From positions 1 to 13,620 of the forward strand of contig JAAAIG010000965.1 in NCBI GenBank assembly GCA_015852425.1: a stretch of 13,620 nucleotides of DNA. Reading direction: 5' to 3'. Numbering within the stretch: position 1 is the stretch's first letter; each line of letters opens with the position of its first letter. Shown here in pieces: positions 1 to 9,243 of this stretch. The notes below the pieces were generated by a model. That model searched no databases, had not been told where the DNA came from, and saw nothing but the letters and a program-made list of their open reading frames with translations. Both the position numbers and the translations under genes were made by a program. The DNA is from Gryganskiella cystojenkinii (taxonomy: Eukaryota > Mortierellomycota > Mortierellomycetes > Mortierellales > Mortierellaceae).

Positions 1-1
1 T

Positions 2-172
2 CAAGTAGCGACCAAAATGATGAGCTCCAGGAATGTTTTGGCGCGATTCAAGAAGGAATCAAGTAAGCCTGCTGCTGAGATCACAGTCTTGACAGAGAAG
101 GACGGCGCGGCTTCAGTGAGTCTTTCAGACAACGAAGGCGAGATAGCTACAGACAGAGACCGAGAAGAATAA
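2..172 (+). CDS. 3' end of an unidentified protein gene (partial)
   Basis: An open frame enters from the left edge and stops at TAA 170-172, giving the last 56 residues of a protein. The fragment contains a basic stretch (ARFKKESSKP) followed by an acidic, Ser/Glu/Asp-rich tail ending DRDREE. Such a polar end is typical of a disordered C-terminus and gives no family clue. The other two + frames hit stops early, which supports this one. No domain is visible and I cannot name the product. It faces the pseudogene tail to tail. It could also be a chance open frame, since only 171 bases are seen. Confidence 0.5.
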   Translation, partial: QVATKMMSSRNVLARFKKESSKPAAEITVLTEKDGAASVSLSDNEGEIATDRDREE

Positions 173-328
173 ATAGCTGTAAACTATCCAAAAAAGAAAC
201 GCCATCGGAGCAGATTCACGCCGTTGAAGCGGATCTAGGATAGCAACATGTTCTTTGCAAATCTAAGTCTTTGTTACTTTTTTCGATTCTTGCAAAAGGA
301 GTCATATTCAGCTCCCATTTCCTTTTCC

Positions 329-1593
329 TTATCCCTTAGTCCACGTTTTTTTCTTTGCTTTTTTGTTTTTGTCGTCATCAGGATCATAGTGCATGTATGC
401 AGTGCCGGCAGGAGTAGATCCGCCTGATAGGACCACAGGAACACATTTCTCCAGAATCCTTTGAACCTCTTCATCGACCTCCAGGTAACTGAACCCCTCG
501 ATTCGTTCCAGTTTTGTCCAATGTTGCATCACCCACAGGACCTCTGCCACGCCCCAAACGACCCGCACACCCCCAATCGGCTCTTTCAACTCGAAGGATT
601 CAAAACCACTGACGATTCTCAATCTTTTAGGTGTCTAAGATTATCAAGACCACGACCACGCCGATTTGGGTTGTTTAGGTTCATGTCCAAAGTATCGGAC
701 TTGATCAAGTGCGAGAGATGAGATAGATGAGGGAGAAAATCACGAGATGCTCCTCTAGGTCCACGTTATAGTCATTGTCATCGTCGTACATATCGTTATC
801 AACATTGCCGTTATTGGTGTTGTTGCTGTTGTTCGCGTTCGTGATATCCTCCTGTACAAACAATCCTAGAGTTGGTTGCCTCAATCCATCGCATATTCAA
901 GGTCAATTGTCGATGCGGATATCCGACAAGAGGATGAAATCTGCTTCAAAGACCTTGAGATTCCTCATAGAGAAGAGCATGTCGATGACGATCGCGCCTG
1001 TGACCTGAGCACAACCCTGGAGATGAAGACCTCGGAGGGCAGTCAGCTATCGGAGGAGATGGTTTTTTTGAGAATCGTCCAGGTCAAGGTGTTAGGAGAG
1101 TTGTTTTTTCCGAGATTTAGATTGATCACTAAATGAGCAAAACTCTAGAATGGTTTCAAGATCCTTGTGATCAATGCCGTTGCCAGAGAGATCAAGGGAT
1201 TTGAGTGATAGGCAACATCTTCCTGTTCTTCCAGTTCCAGTTCCAGCTCTGGTGTCTAGTGCTTGTTCAGTATCGAATGGAAAATATCTTAAGGTAAAAG
1301 CATCGTCGCCCACCATGCTTTTGCAAAGTGAGTGCTTTCTGATAGATCCTCGGAAGGAATGGGCAGTAGAGCGACTCGCTCCATCCATGTCCAGATATGC
1401 GCTGGAGCAAAAAAACACAAGGACCTAAAGCTTGGTAGTTCAATGCGAAGGTTGCAGAAAGACGACTAATCGAAGAGGGAGCCTCGCTGAGTAACATTTC
1501 TAGAGCCTGCACCAAGGGATAGACAAACATGTGACTAAGCCTCGACGCAAAAATGAAAGTGCCCCAACGTTGTTTTGCTGAACTTTTGCTCAA
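329..1593 (-). pseudogene. Decayed F-box/leucine-rich-repeat-like gene
   Basis: Protein-like segments line up on the minus strand but in different frames. The first runs from 1593 to about 1430 (segment MFVYPLVQALEMLLSEAP and following). The second runs from about 1418 to 710 and holds LRR-like pieces such as SLKSLDLSGNGIDHKDLETI, LTALRGLHLQGCAQVTG and MRNLKVFEADF, then CDGLRQPTLGLFVQED and an Asn/Asp-rich loop. The third runs from about 720 to 622 (LDNLRHLKD). The fourth runs from 622 to the stop at 329 (LRIVSGFESFELKEPIGGV, then WVMQHWTKLERIEGF). The second segment is broken by in-frame stops at 1092-1094, 1047-1049, 903-905 and 897-899. The junction at 622 fits the loss of one base. LRR segments ending in a 'VMQHWTKLERIEGF' style repeat are, from memory, typical of the large F-box/LRR families of Mortierella. 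An F-box itself is not clearly seen. Introns cannot explain the pattern, because conserved-looking sequence runs straight through the breaks. It is probably non-functional. Confidence 0.72.
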
Positions 1594-1814
1594 GATGCAT
1601 TCTTTTTACTATGTTGTATTTTGTCAAAAGAGTAGGGTGTGGTGTATTTTTCTTTCGTTGAGGGGTCTGCTTTCGAAGTTGTCGTATCTATGATATGCGG
1701 CGTATATGACATTTTTTTGATTGTGTTTGAGGGTGTGTTTGATCCGGAAGAAGAGTAAGCGAGGGGTAAAGTTGAGGTTATGCCGTGGTTGCTGTCCTTG
1801 CTACTCCTGATCGT

Positions 1815-3032
1815 TTAAACAGCCTTGGCCTGCTGCTGAACCTTTTGAAGATCCATCTCCAAACCCCAGACATGGGACTTGAGCTCGAGGTGCTCAATGT
1901 TCAAGCCGTCGTACACCTTCTTGACCTCGCCCTTGAACTCGTTCAGTTGATCTACGGTCGCAGCCTTTGCCCTCAATGACTTCAACTCGGCCTCGACAGA
2001 CTCGATCTTCTTGGCGTAATCGCGGACCTATTTACGATGAGGGATAAACAAAAGTGGAATATGACGAGAAAAGAGTACAGGTTAAAAAGGGTGACACTTT
2101 TTTTAGCAGTCGACCTCTACCCAAAGGATCATGATCCTTGCGATAAATGGGTCGATATGCGTCCAGAAAGAGACTGTCATCCTATGCCATACCTTGTTGG
2201 TAGACGCTTGCAAGTCCTCGACACTGCTCAAAAGAAGGTTGGATGCGGTTTGATATTCCTCCAACAGATAGTAGTATCCAGCACCACCGGCAGCAGTAGC
2301 TCCAATCAAGAAACCGAGGATGCTAGAAGACAATCAAGGACGAAAAACAGCAGGTAAGTTCATGGACTAAAAAAACTTATATTTCTTACTAGAGGCAAAG
2401 TCGATCCACTGACGGTAAGTTCAAATATGATATGATCGTCATTCCAAGTTGTTGGCCCCATCGTTTGTGCCGTCGTCTCGTGGTGTTATGAGTATTGCTT
2501 GTCAAGTACAATTTCCAAGAAAGGTCGAGTTTTTGGTCTGCAAGACCGTTAGGTTGAGACGCGACAAAAACCGAAGATACAAAAGCCCACGCTGTCCAAT
2601 GCCTGGGGCTTTATATTGTTGGTCCTGTCAGAGACCAGGACTGCAAGAGCTGTTTCAAAAACAATAGTCCATGCCATGATCCTTTTGTGCCTGATCGCGT
2701 TTTCTGATTAATTCATTTAATCTCCGAATCCGTTTCCACGCAGTGAGATCTGACAGTTCCTGGTAGAGAGTGCATCCTTTCTAAAGTCGCATACAGAACC
2801 CTGTTCTTCTGTTCCAGAGCACAAGAAAGAAAGTAAAATAAAATCCTGCAGGTAGGCTGATCGCGGTTGTGATTGATTACCCTCCACGGAATCCACCGAC
2901 AGGGCGCTTGTAAGTGACAACGGGAGCAGCAACAGGGGCAGAAGCTGTGACAGCCTCGGAGCGAGCCATGGCCGAGGTAGAGAACTGACGACGCGCAACG
3001 GCGCGGAGCGATGAGGCAGCAGCGGCTTGCAT
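1815..3032 (-). CDS. Small mitochondrial membrane protein with coiled coil
   Basis: Three exons: 3032-2881, 2322-2193 and 2027-1815 (495 nt, 164 residues). Intron 1 has donor GTAATC and acceptor TCTAG; intron 2 has donor GTATGG and acceptor AATAG. Exon 1 ends in the middle of a Gly codon that exon 2 completes (GGFRG/GILGFLIG). Residues 1-30 form a mitochondrial presequence: no acidic residue before Glu26, several Arg, and an RQF/S site (residues 15-18) of the MPP R-3 type, followed by STSAMARS. Residues about 50-70 are one membrane span rich in Gly and Ala (GILGFLIGATAAGGAGYYYL) with GxxxG-like spacing. Residues 71-164 are a helical coiled coil ending SHVWGLEMDLQKVQQQ. The pattern of presequence, Gly-rich span and coiled coil suggests an inner-membrane protein. 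It resembles a conserved fungal protein of unknown role, but I cannot name the family. A cristae-organising or respiratory-complex accessory role is only a guess. The ATG at 3032 is chosen because the presequence starts there. Confidence 0.85.
2323..2880 (-). other. Intron 1 of the mitochondrial protein gene (558 nt)
   Basis: This is the longest coding-region intron in the window; the other introns within coding sequence are 139-255 nt. It joins a donor at 2880-2879 to an acceptor AG at 2324-2323 after a pyrimidine-rich stretch. The protein is continuous across it. No internal exon is needed, and none with matching phase and protein-like sequence was recognised. Open frames on the plus strand inside it (for example 2449-2667) look non-coding. 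Confidence 0.75.
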
Positions 3033-3795
3033 TATGATGGCGTATATAAATACAAAAAGAGAGGGAGAAGAACGATGATGAAGAACGAGTCCAGAGATCT
3101 AATTACCACCATCGACTTTGATGCCCGGGAAGATGCGAACCAGGAGAGTGTGACTGTGATTTAAGGTGGCTTAGACCTCCGAGAATTTCAGTTCATATTC
3201 TCATGCCAGTTGCTTGTGCCATGGATTGTAGTTGATTTTTCTTATCTCACCCTGGTATCTCAAGTTTGAGTCTCGGTTTAGCGGCGTGCGAGACCCAAGC
3301 TCTATTAGTTCGTCTTTCGTAATCAAAGCGACGTTTCGCTTGTCAGACTGAAAGCAGAGGCCTTGCCTTTGCCAACGCTATCACCCCCGTCTCCGCGATT
3401 TCGTTGTCAATGAGTGTCGAGAATATCTCCTACTCATAGACGAGTGGCAGAAAGAGCTCCAAACCTGGAAAGCCTTCACGCGTGAGTCTCCAGCCCAAGG
3501 CAGATCTCGGTCGTGCTTCAACTCTCGGAAGAGTAATAACAAGGCGACGAAGTCCCGTATGATATTGAGAAAAGACAGGTATTCTTTATGTACTCTCGGT
3601 TACCAACGTGTTACACATATAACCAGTCGTTTAATTTATTCTCATCTTCTTATTTCAAATCATTATAAGTATTACTGTGTCCACGCCTACTCTCTTCTTG
3701 CTCGGGACGATCTGCTCCCCTACAGGGAGAGGCACACCTGTTCACTCTTCTTTTCTTTTTTTTGCTAAGTTTGTAGATCTCCTTTTCCCCTATGA
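3033..3795. other. Intergenic region between two minus-strand genes
   Basis: The right part (about 3630-3795) should be the 3' UTR of the kelch gene. The left part is the promoter and leader of the mitochondrial gene. An A/T-rich TATA-like stretch (minus strand TTTATATA, about 3050-3043) lies only 10-20 nt before the ATG. No tRNA or repeat was seen. A plus-strand frame open from 3352 to 3768 is treated under findings; it lacks an ATG before 3559. Confidence 0.6.
3635..3640 (-). terminator. Candidate polyadenylation signal of the kelch gene
   Basis: On the minus strand the sequence reads AATAAA, about 155 nt past the kelch stop codon at 3796, a normal 3' UTR length for a fungal gene. No transcript evidence is available. 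Confidence 0.45.
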
Positions 3796-6700
3796 CTACC
3801 GCGTCCGTGAGGGCGGTGGTCGGACATAATCAGAGTCGGCTTGTGAATGTGATTGAGGACCCCCATCTGAGCTACCGGCTCCTCCAACACCCGGAATCAC
3901 CAATCCCTTTTGTCTTGCAAACTCGATCAACGAGGTTGGGTGCTGCTCCGTCAGTACTTCCTGTTGCTGTTGAATTGGTGGGTATGGGAACTGGAGTTGT
4001 TGGTCTGAGTTTGACGAGGTCATCGAAGGTGCAGGCGAGCCATAATGGTTCCTAAAATCTGCATACTGTTGAGAAATAACAACGCCACCTCGAGAATCCT
4101 GACCTTGGCCAGGACGTTGCGCTCGTTGTTGTTGCTCCTCATACTCGTAATAATCGTTGGTGGGATGTTCGAGAATCTGTTGATTATGGTTCAACAGCGC
4201 AGTCGGGGACCGGGGACGATGAGTCCGTTGAGCGCCACCCTGATCCCTAGGAACAATAATGGGACCGAACGTACTGTTGGGTGGTTGTTCTCGATGATCT
4301 GACGTCATATCGGAATAATCGCCAATCCCATAAGACGTAGAGGGTTGGATTGGTTGCTGCTGATGGTGGTGGTGCAGCAAATCGGCAAGCTGTTGATCCT
4401 GTTCCTCTCTTGACTGCTGAGAATGTGGCTGGGATTGTTGCGACTGAAGAGACTGTCTTTGATTATTGTTGTTCTTGGCTCTATTGGGGCCAGGTTGATA
4501 GGGCGCAGGCTGATAAGGCGCCAGAACCTGGAACGGGGTTGGATTGGGTGCAGCGTTTTGCTGATGCTGCTGCTGATGATAGGCTGCTCCCATACCACTT
4601 GTGAGACTCGTGTCGATGCTTGCACTGCTAGTGCCGGAACTGCCTATGACGGACGTGGTTCCTGTCTGGACCTGACGCGGTAGCTGTTGATAACGTGCCG
4701 GCAAGTTGGTCGTTTCAGGGGGTGATTCCGGTGCAGATATCATCTGAGAGGAGGTCTGTCCACTATTCGGTCCTACATGACTCATCGCCGCTGACTCTGT
4801 TTTCTCACCGGGGCTTGGCGAGCGACTGTTGGCATAGGCCAAAACACTGGTCTGCATATCGGCGCCCATTTCGTCCATCGGGTACATGAAAGGAGTGGCG
4901 CCAGCGTTAACTGTAGTATATATCGCTGGAGGGATAGAGATACCGTCAGCGGTGGTGGTTCGAACAGCATACGCGTGCGTCGGCTTCGATCCTGGGTGCT
5001 CGGCTGCTGCTCCTAAAAACATGGCGGCGGTTGAGGTCGATTGGAACGGCGGGGTCGCAGGAATAGGCACAGGAGGAGGGTTAGAGCTTCCAATTTTGTG
5101 AAGTGGATGGTGAATCACGAAGGAGCCGGAGTGAGAGCCATCATGAGATTGGACAGGAATAGCACCATTACCTGTGACGACGCCGGATTGAGGGCGACTT
5201 GCTGTTGTCTGACTCCAGGACGAACTTGGGGGGACTAAGGAGTAATGTTCATGTTGGTCCGAGAACGCGTCCGTGTATCCCGTATAGGGTCTGGTTTCCC
5301 CGAGCGAGGCAGCAGCCGCTGCTGCGGTGACATTCGGATGTGTAGGACTAATGGGACCGGCTTGTCCACGGTGAGAGGATGCAGCGGACGCATATTGATC
5401 GAATGGTCTTTGCTGCTGAAGATACTGTTGTTGAAGGACGGACTCGCGGCGGTTCTGGGCCAACAAGTGTTCGTGATCTGGAGAGTTGTTGATACTGTCG
5501 CCATAAGGAACCTTGGCGCCATGAGTCACATCCACGTTAGACATTGTCGATGCCGGGCCAAACTTAGGCGTTCCAGCAGAAGCGGAACCGCTGTGGCGAT
5601 ACCGCTTGTAGCGATCCGAATCGTCCTCGTCGTGGTAGTTGCCTTCAGCGATCGCAGCAGCGACTCGAGCATCGTCCTTCATGGCCTGTTGCTTGACCTC
5701 TTCCTTCATCTTTCGGTTCCTGTAAAAGAGAAAAACGGCAATGGCAGAGAGTGCCAGAACTGCGGCTCCACCAGCAGCAGCGCCTCCGATCACGGCACCC
5801 GACATTTTGCTTCCACCCCCACTGGATCCATTGTCATTACCACCGGATGAGGGAACGGGTGGAGGAGGGGCGGTGGGAGTGACACTTGAATAATCTAAGG
5901 ACCATTGATCGTAATCGACATCGTAGACTGCGACCGAAGGCTCTAGCATGGTGGACCGATCATCGCCGGAGGATCCACCCCAGGCAATGAACTGATGCTG
6001 ATTGAAGGTACAAGCCATTCTAGTCCTGAACTGAGGAGCGGGTTTTCCTTGGGTCCATTTACCCGTTGCGATATCCAAGATATAAATGGTGTTGAAAAAT
6101 GTATTCGAGTCGAGGGATCCACCAAACAGAATTATCTTTGTTCCGTCGTCGTCTGAAAATGATTAAAAAAAAAAAAGAGGCGGTAGCAAAGTTAGAGGGC
6201 TGTGCGCATTAGACAACAAAAGCGCTTTGCGAAAATGTTCCAGTCTCCCATCTTGGTGAAGAGTGACTGTTTTCCAGTCTTTGAAACTCACTTGCAGCCG
6301 CGCAATGGTCCAGTCGTCGCGTGGGAATGTCGCCCGAGGTGGTCTTTTTTGTTTCCAGCAACAACAATTGAAATGGCAGGGGACAAAAAAGAAAACAAAA
6401 AATAATGTTAATTTTCTGTGGCACTGCCTTTACAGACACTATCGATCACAGTCGTCTCGTTGCTCTTGCGCATGCATGAGCACACAGCTGCTCTATAGCC
6501 TCTGGTTTCCTTCACTCCTTCTATTTACAAGGAAGAGAATGCCAGAAAAGTACAAAAGCGTGTATATCATACCCAGCCTCTCTCGCACAGAAGCTTACCA
6601 TCGAAGTCCAGGCAGAAGTTGCAGGGTTATATTCTGGAATGGAGTCCAACCCTATTCCAGAGAGCTGGTTTGGGTTAATAACCCTGGACCCGCCAAAGAC

Positions 6701-7381
6701 CAAAATCGTCTTCCTGACCGTGGACCAGACAGCACTTGCACTCGTCAAACTCGAGGTATTCACATTCGCGGCAGCCTCGTTGTGTAAAAGAGTCTTGTTC
6801 GCTGGGTTCATGATCATCAAGCGGTTGTAGGTCGTGTTCCAGAAACCTCCAATAACATACACCAGACCAGTGTTGGGATCCGTGACGGCAGTCTGTCCCT
6901 GCAAGTGCGGGTAGGTATTTGCCGGTGTTGGGGCTTGAGCGGTCACGACGACCGAGGACCAAATGTTGGTTTGCAAATCAAAACTGTTCCAGAATGTGGC
7001 CGTGACATTATTTGAAGACCCAATGAGAAGTAAATAGCCCTGAGTACTCGGTCCCAACCCAGCCGAGAACTGAGGTGGGACGGCAACCATCCCATGACGA
7101 GACGTAGAAGGTCCATCTGGCAACCCTGTCGTGGTCCAGGCGCCTTGGCTTGTAGTCCAGTTGACAGAGAGGTCGAGGGACATCAATTGACCGGTGTAGT
7201 CTAACTGCTCGTGCCCGCCCTGGAGGTAGAGTTTGTTGTTGTATTTGGCGGACACTACGAGACGACGGGGTGCTGGAGGTGCATCGTAGGCGTGGACTGT
7301 GGAAAAGAGGCTGGAGAAGAGAGCAAGGGCCAAGGTGGAGAGGAGAGGGAGAGAGGTGGCCAAGGCCCCTTTCGCAGCCAT
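3796..7381 (-). CDS. Kelch-repeat single-pass membrane protein, long Q/P/S-rich tail
   Basis: Three exons: 7381-6599, 6343-6292 and 6152-3796, totalling 3192 nt (1063 residues). Intron 1 (donor GTAAGC at 6598, acceptor AAG at 6345-6344, after a T-rich tract) is phase 0. Intron 2 (donor GTGAGT at 6291, acceptor TTTTCAG) splits an Asn codon. Residues 1-31 are a signal peptide (hydrophobic LLSTLALALFSSLF, then VHA/YD). Residues about 35-370 are kelch-type blades, with motifs YLQGGHEQLDYTGQLMSLD, YVIGGFWNTTYNRLMIMN, LVFGGSRVINPNQL, the PTRRLDHCAAA segment, ILFGGSLDSNTFFNTIYILD followed by GKW, and AWGGSSGDDRS. Potential N-glycosylation sites such as NWT, NVT, NTT and NKT fit an extracellular location. 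Pro/Gly/Ser linker, then a membrane helix at about 396-421 (AAVLALSAIAVFLFY) followed by RNRKMK, fixing the tail in the cytoplasm. The roughly 640-residue tail is low complexity, with poly-Gln, His-Gln and Pro-rich stretches (PPPVPIPATPPF), and ends in IEFARQKGLVIPGVGG and a basic tip. A cell-surface sensor or adhesion role is inference. The start is the ATG directly before the signal peptide; the frame stays open upstream but is CT-rich leader. Confidence 0.88.
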
Positions 7382-7399
7382 TCTGTTATTTTGTCGGGA

Positions 7400-7420
7400 C
7401 CTGAAAAAAAAAGGATGAGG
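7400..7420 (-). promoter_or_regulatory. Leader splice acceptor upstream of the kelch ATG
   Basis: On the minus strand a CT-rich run ends in TTTTTTTTTCAG (AG at 7402-7401), a textbook 3' splice site 20 nt ahead of the ATG at 7381. It suggests a 5' UTR intron. Possible donors on the same strand are GTGAGT at 8010-8005 and GTAGGT at 7901-7896. Which one is used, if any, cannot be told from sequence. Confidence 0.4.
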
Positions 7421-7667
7421 AAGAATGAGGCTCGACCGAGCTGAGCAAAATAACTCAAAAGGCAGATGCGAGATTCCTTTGTGGAGGGATGGTATTGGTT
7501 GTGATGGAGAGGAATTTAAAGAGGATAAAGAAGATGAAAGAGGGATGAAGGAAGGTGATGTCAAAAGGACATGAGCATAAAGAAAAAGAGAAAGGAAGCA
7601 AATGGGCATTGACCACCAAAAAGAAAAAGAGAAGAGAGGACGCTTTTCGCCCTGAAAAGAAAAACAC

Positions 7668-7687
7668 TTTTTTTTTTTTTTTTTTTT
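7668..7687. repeat. Poly-T tract (20 nt)
   Basis: An uninterrupted run of T on the plus strand, next to an A/G-rich segment, in the kelch promoter or leader. Such tracts often exclude nucleosomes in fungal promoters (general knowledge). Confidence 0.9.
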
Positions 7688-8460
7688 GGCCCCTCCGCCC
7701 ACCAGTGCGCAATGACCAGACAGATAGGTAGGTATCTCCGCTGAAGTGAAGTCTAGCAGTCTAGCTTCCCTCTTTCGGATGAATATGATAAAGACAGACG
7801 ATGGTGAGCATCATTGTTCCTGAGAGCATTTTTTATGATTTTTATGTGCAGCACAGGAGCAGAGTAGCAACAGGGGAGATACGAGCTCGTTGTTCACCTA
7901 CATTCGTGTGATTCACAAAGCAGAGTCTTTTTCAACAACAGCAGTGACACAACCAAGAAGGGAAAAAAGAGAATACCTGCTGCATACCCGTTGTGCAACG
8001 CTCAACTCACGCCTTGCAGGAGAGAAAAGAGTGGAATGAGTTTCGACCAGGTCCTGGTTGATTCCCATGGTGAGAGTTGGCGGCCCCTTGCTGTTCGCCC
8101 CCAGCAGCAGGGTTCAGTCGTCGTTTAATGTAGGCGAGTCAAAACAATAGAAGTATTTTGCTGTAGTCTTGTTTTTCCGAGGAGAGATGATTTGTCCCTC
8201 TTTTTTTGTTTTTTTTTGTGGCAAACAATAACTCCCTACAGTGTAATTTTTTTGTAGCACTGTGGCACCAGTTTTGTTATTCAAAACGACAAAGTGCTTC
8301 TTCTCCTTTTCCATATTCTTGTCTGTTCATTTTCAGTCCGGTGTTGGCACCCCTGCAGGAATTCTGTTTGCTTTTTACACCCCAGAATAAAGACCCATTG
8401 TTCCTGAAAATCATCAAACGCGAGTTGGGCCCTGGAATAGGAACGTACCCAAAAATGTTA

Positions 8461-8466
8461 CACGTG
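8461..8466. promoter_or_regulatory. E-box palindrome CACGTG
   Basis: A single perfect CACGTG in the divergent promoter region. It is the binding site of bHLH factors of the Cbf1/Pho4 type in fungi. One hexamer occurs often by chance, so the evidence is weak. Confidence 0.2.
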
Positions 8467-8704
8467 ATCTACTCCCGGTGAGCTTTGAAAAAAATAATTC
8501 GCCGACAGAGAGCATCGGTCTTGCCTGCCCCCTCGAGTAAAGACTCTTTAGGGAAAGGAACAATAATGGCCGCAATTTTATTCTTCGTGAGGATAAGCCA
8601 GGCTAGTTGTGTTAAGATAGTTGCGGCAAAAGGCAATTGGAGTTTCTCTCGTTTTTGTGAACAAGAAATTGGAAATGAACGTCAGCTTGTGCCTGCGCGT
8701 CGTC

Positions 8705-8724
8705 TTTTTTTTTTTTTTTTTTTT
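8705..8724. repeat. Poly-T tract (20 nt)
   Basis: An uninterrupted run of T on the plus strand in the middle of the divergent promoter region, about 720 nt before the coiled-coil gene's ATG. Confidence 0.9.
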
Positions 8725-8931
8725 AATAATAGAGGGGATAGAGCGAAGTGGTCTGTTCGGGTGTGTCAATGGTATGACAAGCACTTGCCAATAAGACAAT
8801 CAGTCCTCCAGAACGTCAGTCCACCCTCAAATAAAAATAAAAATTGAGCAACCATCACGATATTCGTGTCCCGGCTTGATGTGAGAGGACTTGATATTAT
8901 AATCGGTCCTTTGTTTAGAAGTTCGTCGCGC

Positions 8932-8941
8932 GATAATTATC
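8932..8941. promoter_or_regulatory. Inverted pair of GATA sites
   Basis: The perfect palindrome GATAATTATC places two GATAA cores in opposite orientation. GATA factors (AreA/Nit2 type) in fungi bind closely spaced HGATAR sites, so this is a candidate site about 500 nt before the coiled-coil gene. Confidence 0.25.
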
Positions 8942-9243
8942 CCATCTGCGATTATTCTCTGTCATCCTTTGTCCTTGATGGACTTGCACCAAGTTGTCCA
9001 GTCCATGACGCTGTTGACTCTCTTGGGCTGGGAAAATTGATCGTTCTCGGGGATAGAATGGACCATAACAAAAAAACCAATCGTTCTTTGTTCTTGCTGC
9101 CCCGAGTCCTGAAGTACCGGTTCCAGTCCATGATGATATCTGGTACGTGAATCAACGAGGAAAACGAATGAATTCGGGAGAAGAGCTTCGATAGGAACAG
9201 CAGTAGCAACAGATAGAAAATAATAAGGGCTCTCACGATTTGT

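Noticed and set aside
2037..2357. 106-residue plus-strand open frame
   Set aside because: Antisense to exon 2 and the introns of the mitochondrial protein gene, whose spliced product is far more protein-like.
3271..3294. GTCTCG...CGAGAC hairpin resembling a tRNA arm
   Set aside because: A single 6-bp stem without acceptor, anticodon or T-arm; no tRNA fold can be built around it.
5245..5850. 201-residue plus-strand open frame
   Set aside because: It lies fully opposite the kelch gene's long exon and mirrors its repetitive codons; no protein features of its own.
7382..7702. N-terminal extension of the kelch protein upstream of 7381
   Set aside because: The frame is open but encodes CT-rich leader and poly-T (Lys/Phe/Ser runs), and a splice acceptor cuts it at 7401; the signal peptide begins at the ATG 7381.
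8046..8058. Inverted repeat ACCAGG-T-CCTGGT
   Set aside because: Only 6-bp arms with a 1-nt spacer; expected by chance in 2 kb and no known regulator assigned.
8485..8847. 120-codon plus-strand frame
   Set aside because: Begins at TTG and passes through a 20-nt poly-T giving poly-Phe; not a credible gene.
8866..9150. 94-codon plus-strand frame in the divergent promoter
   Set aside because: No ATG at its start, no recognisable domain, and an opposing minus-strand frame overlaps it; a chance open frame is more likely.
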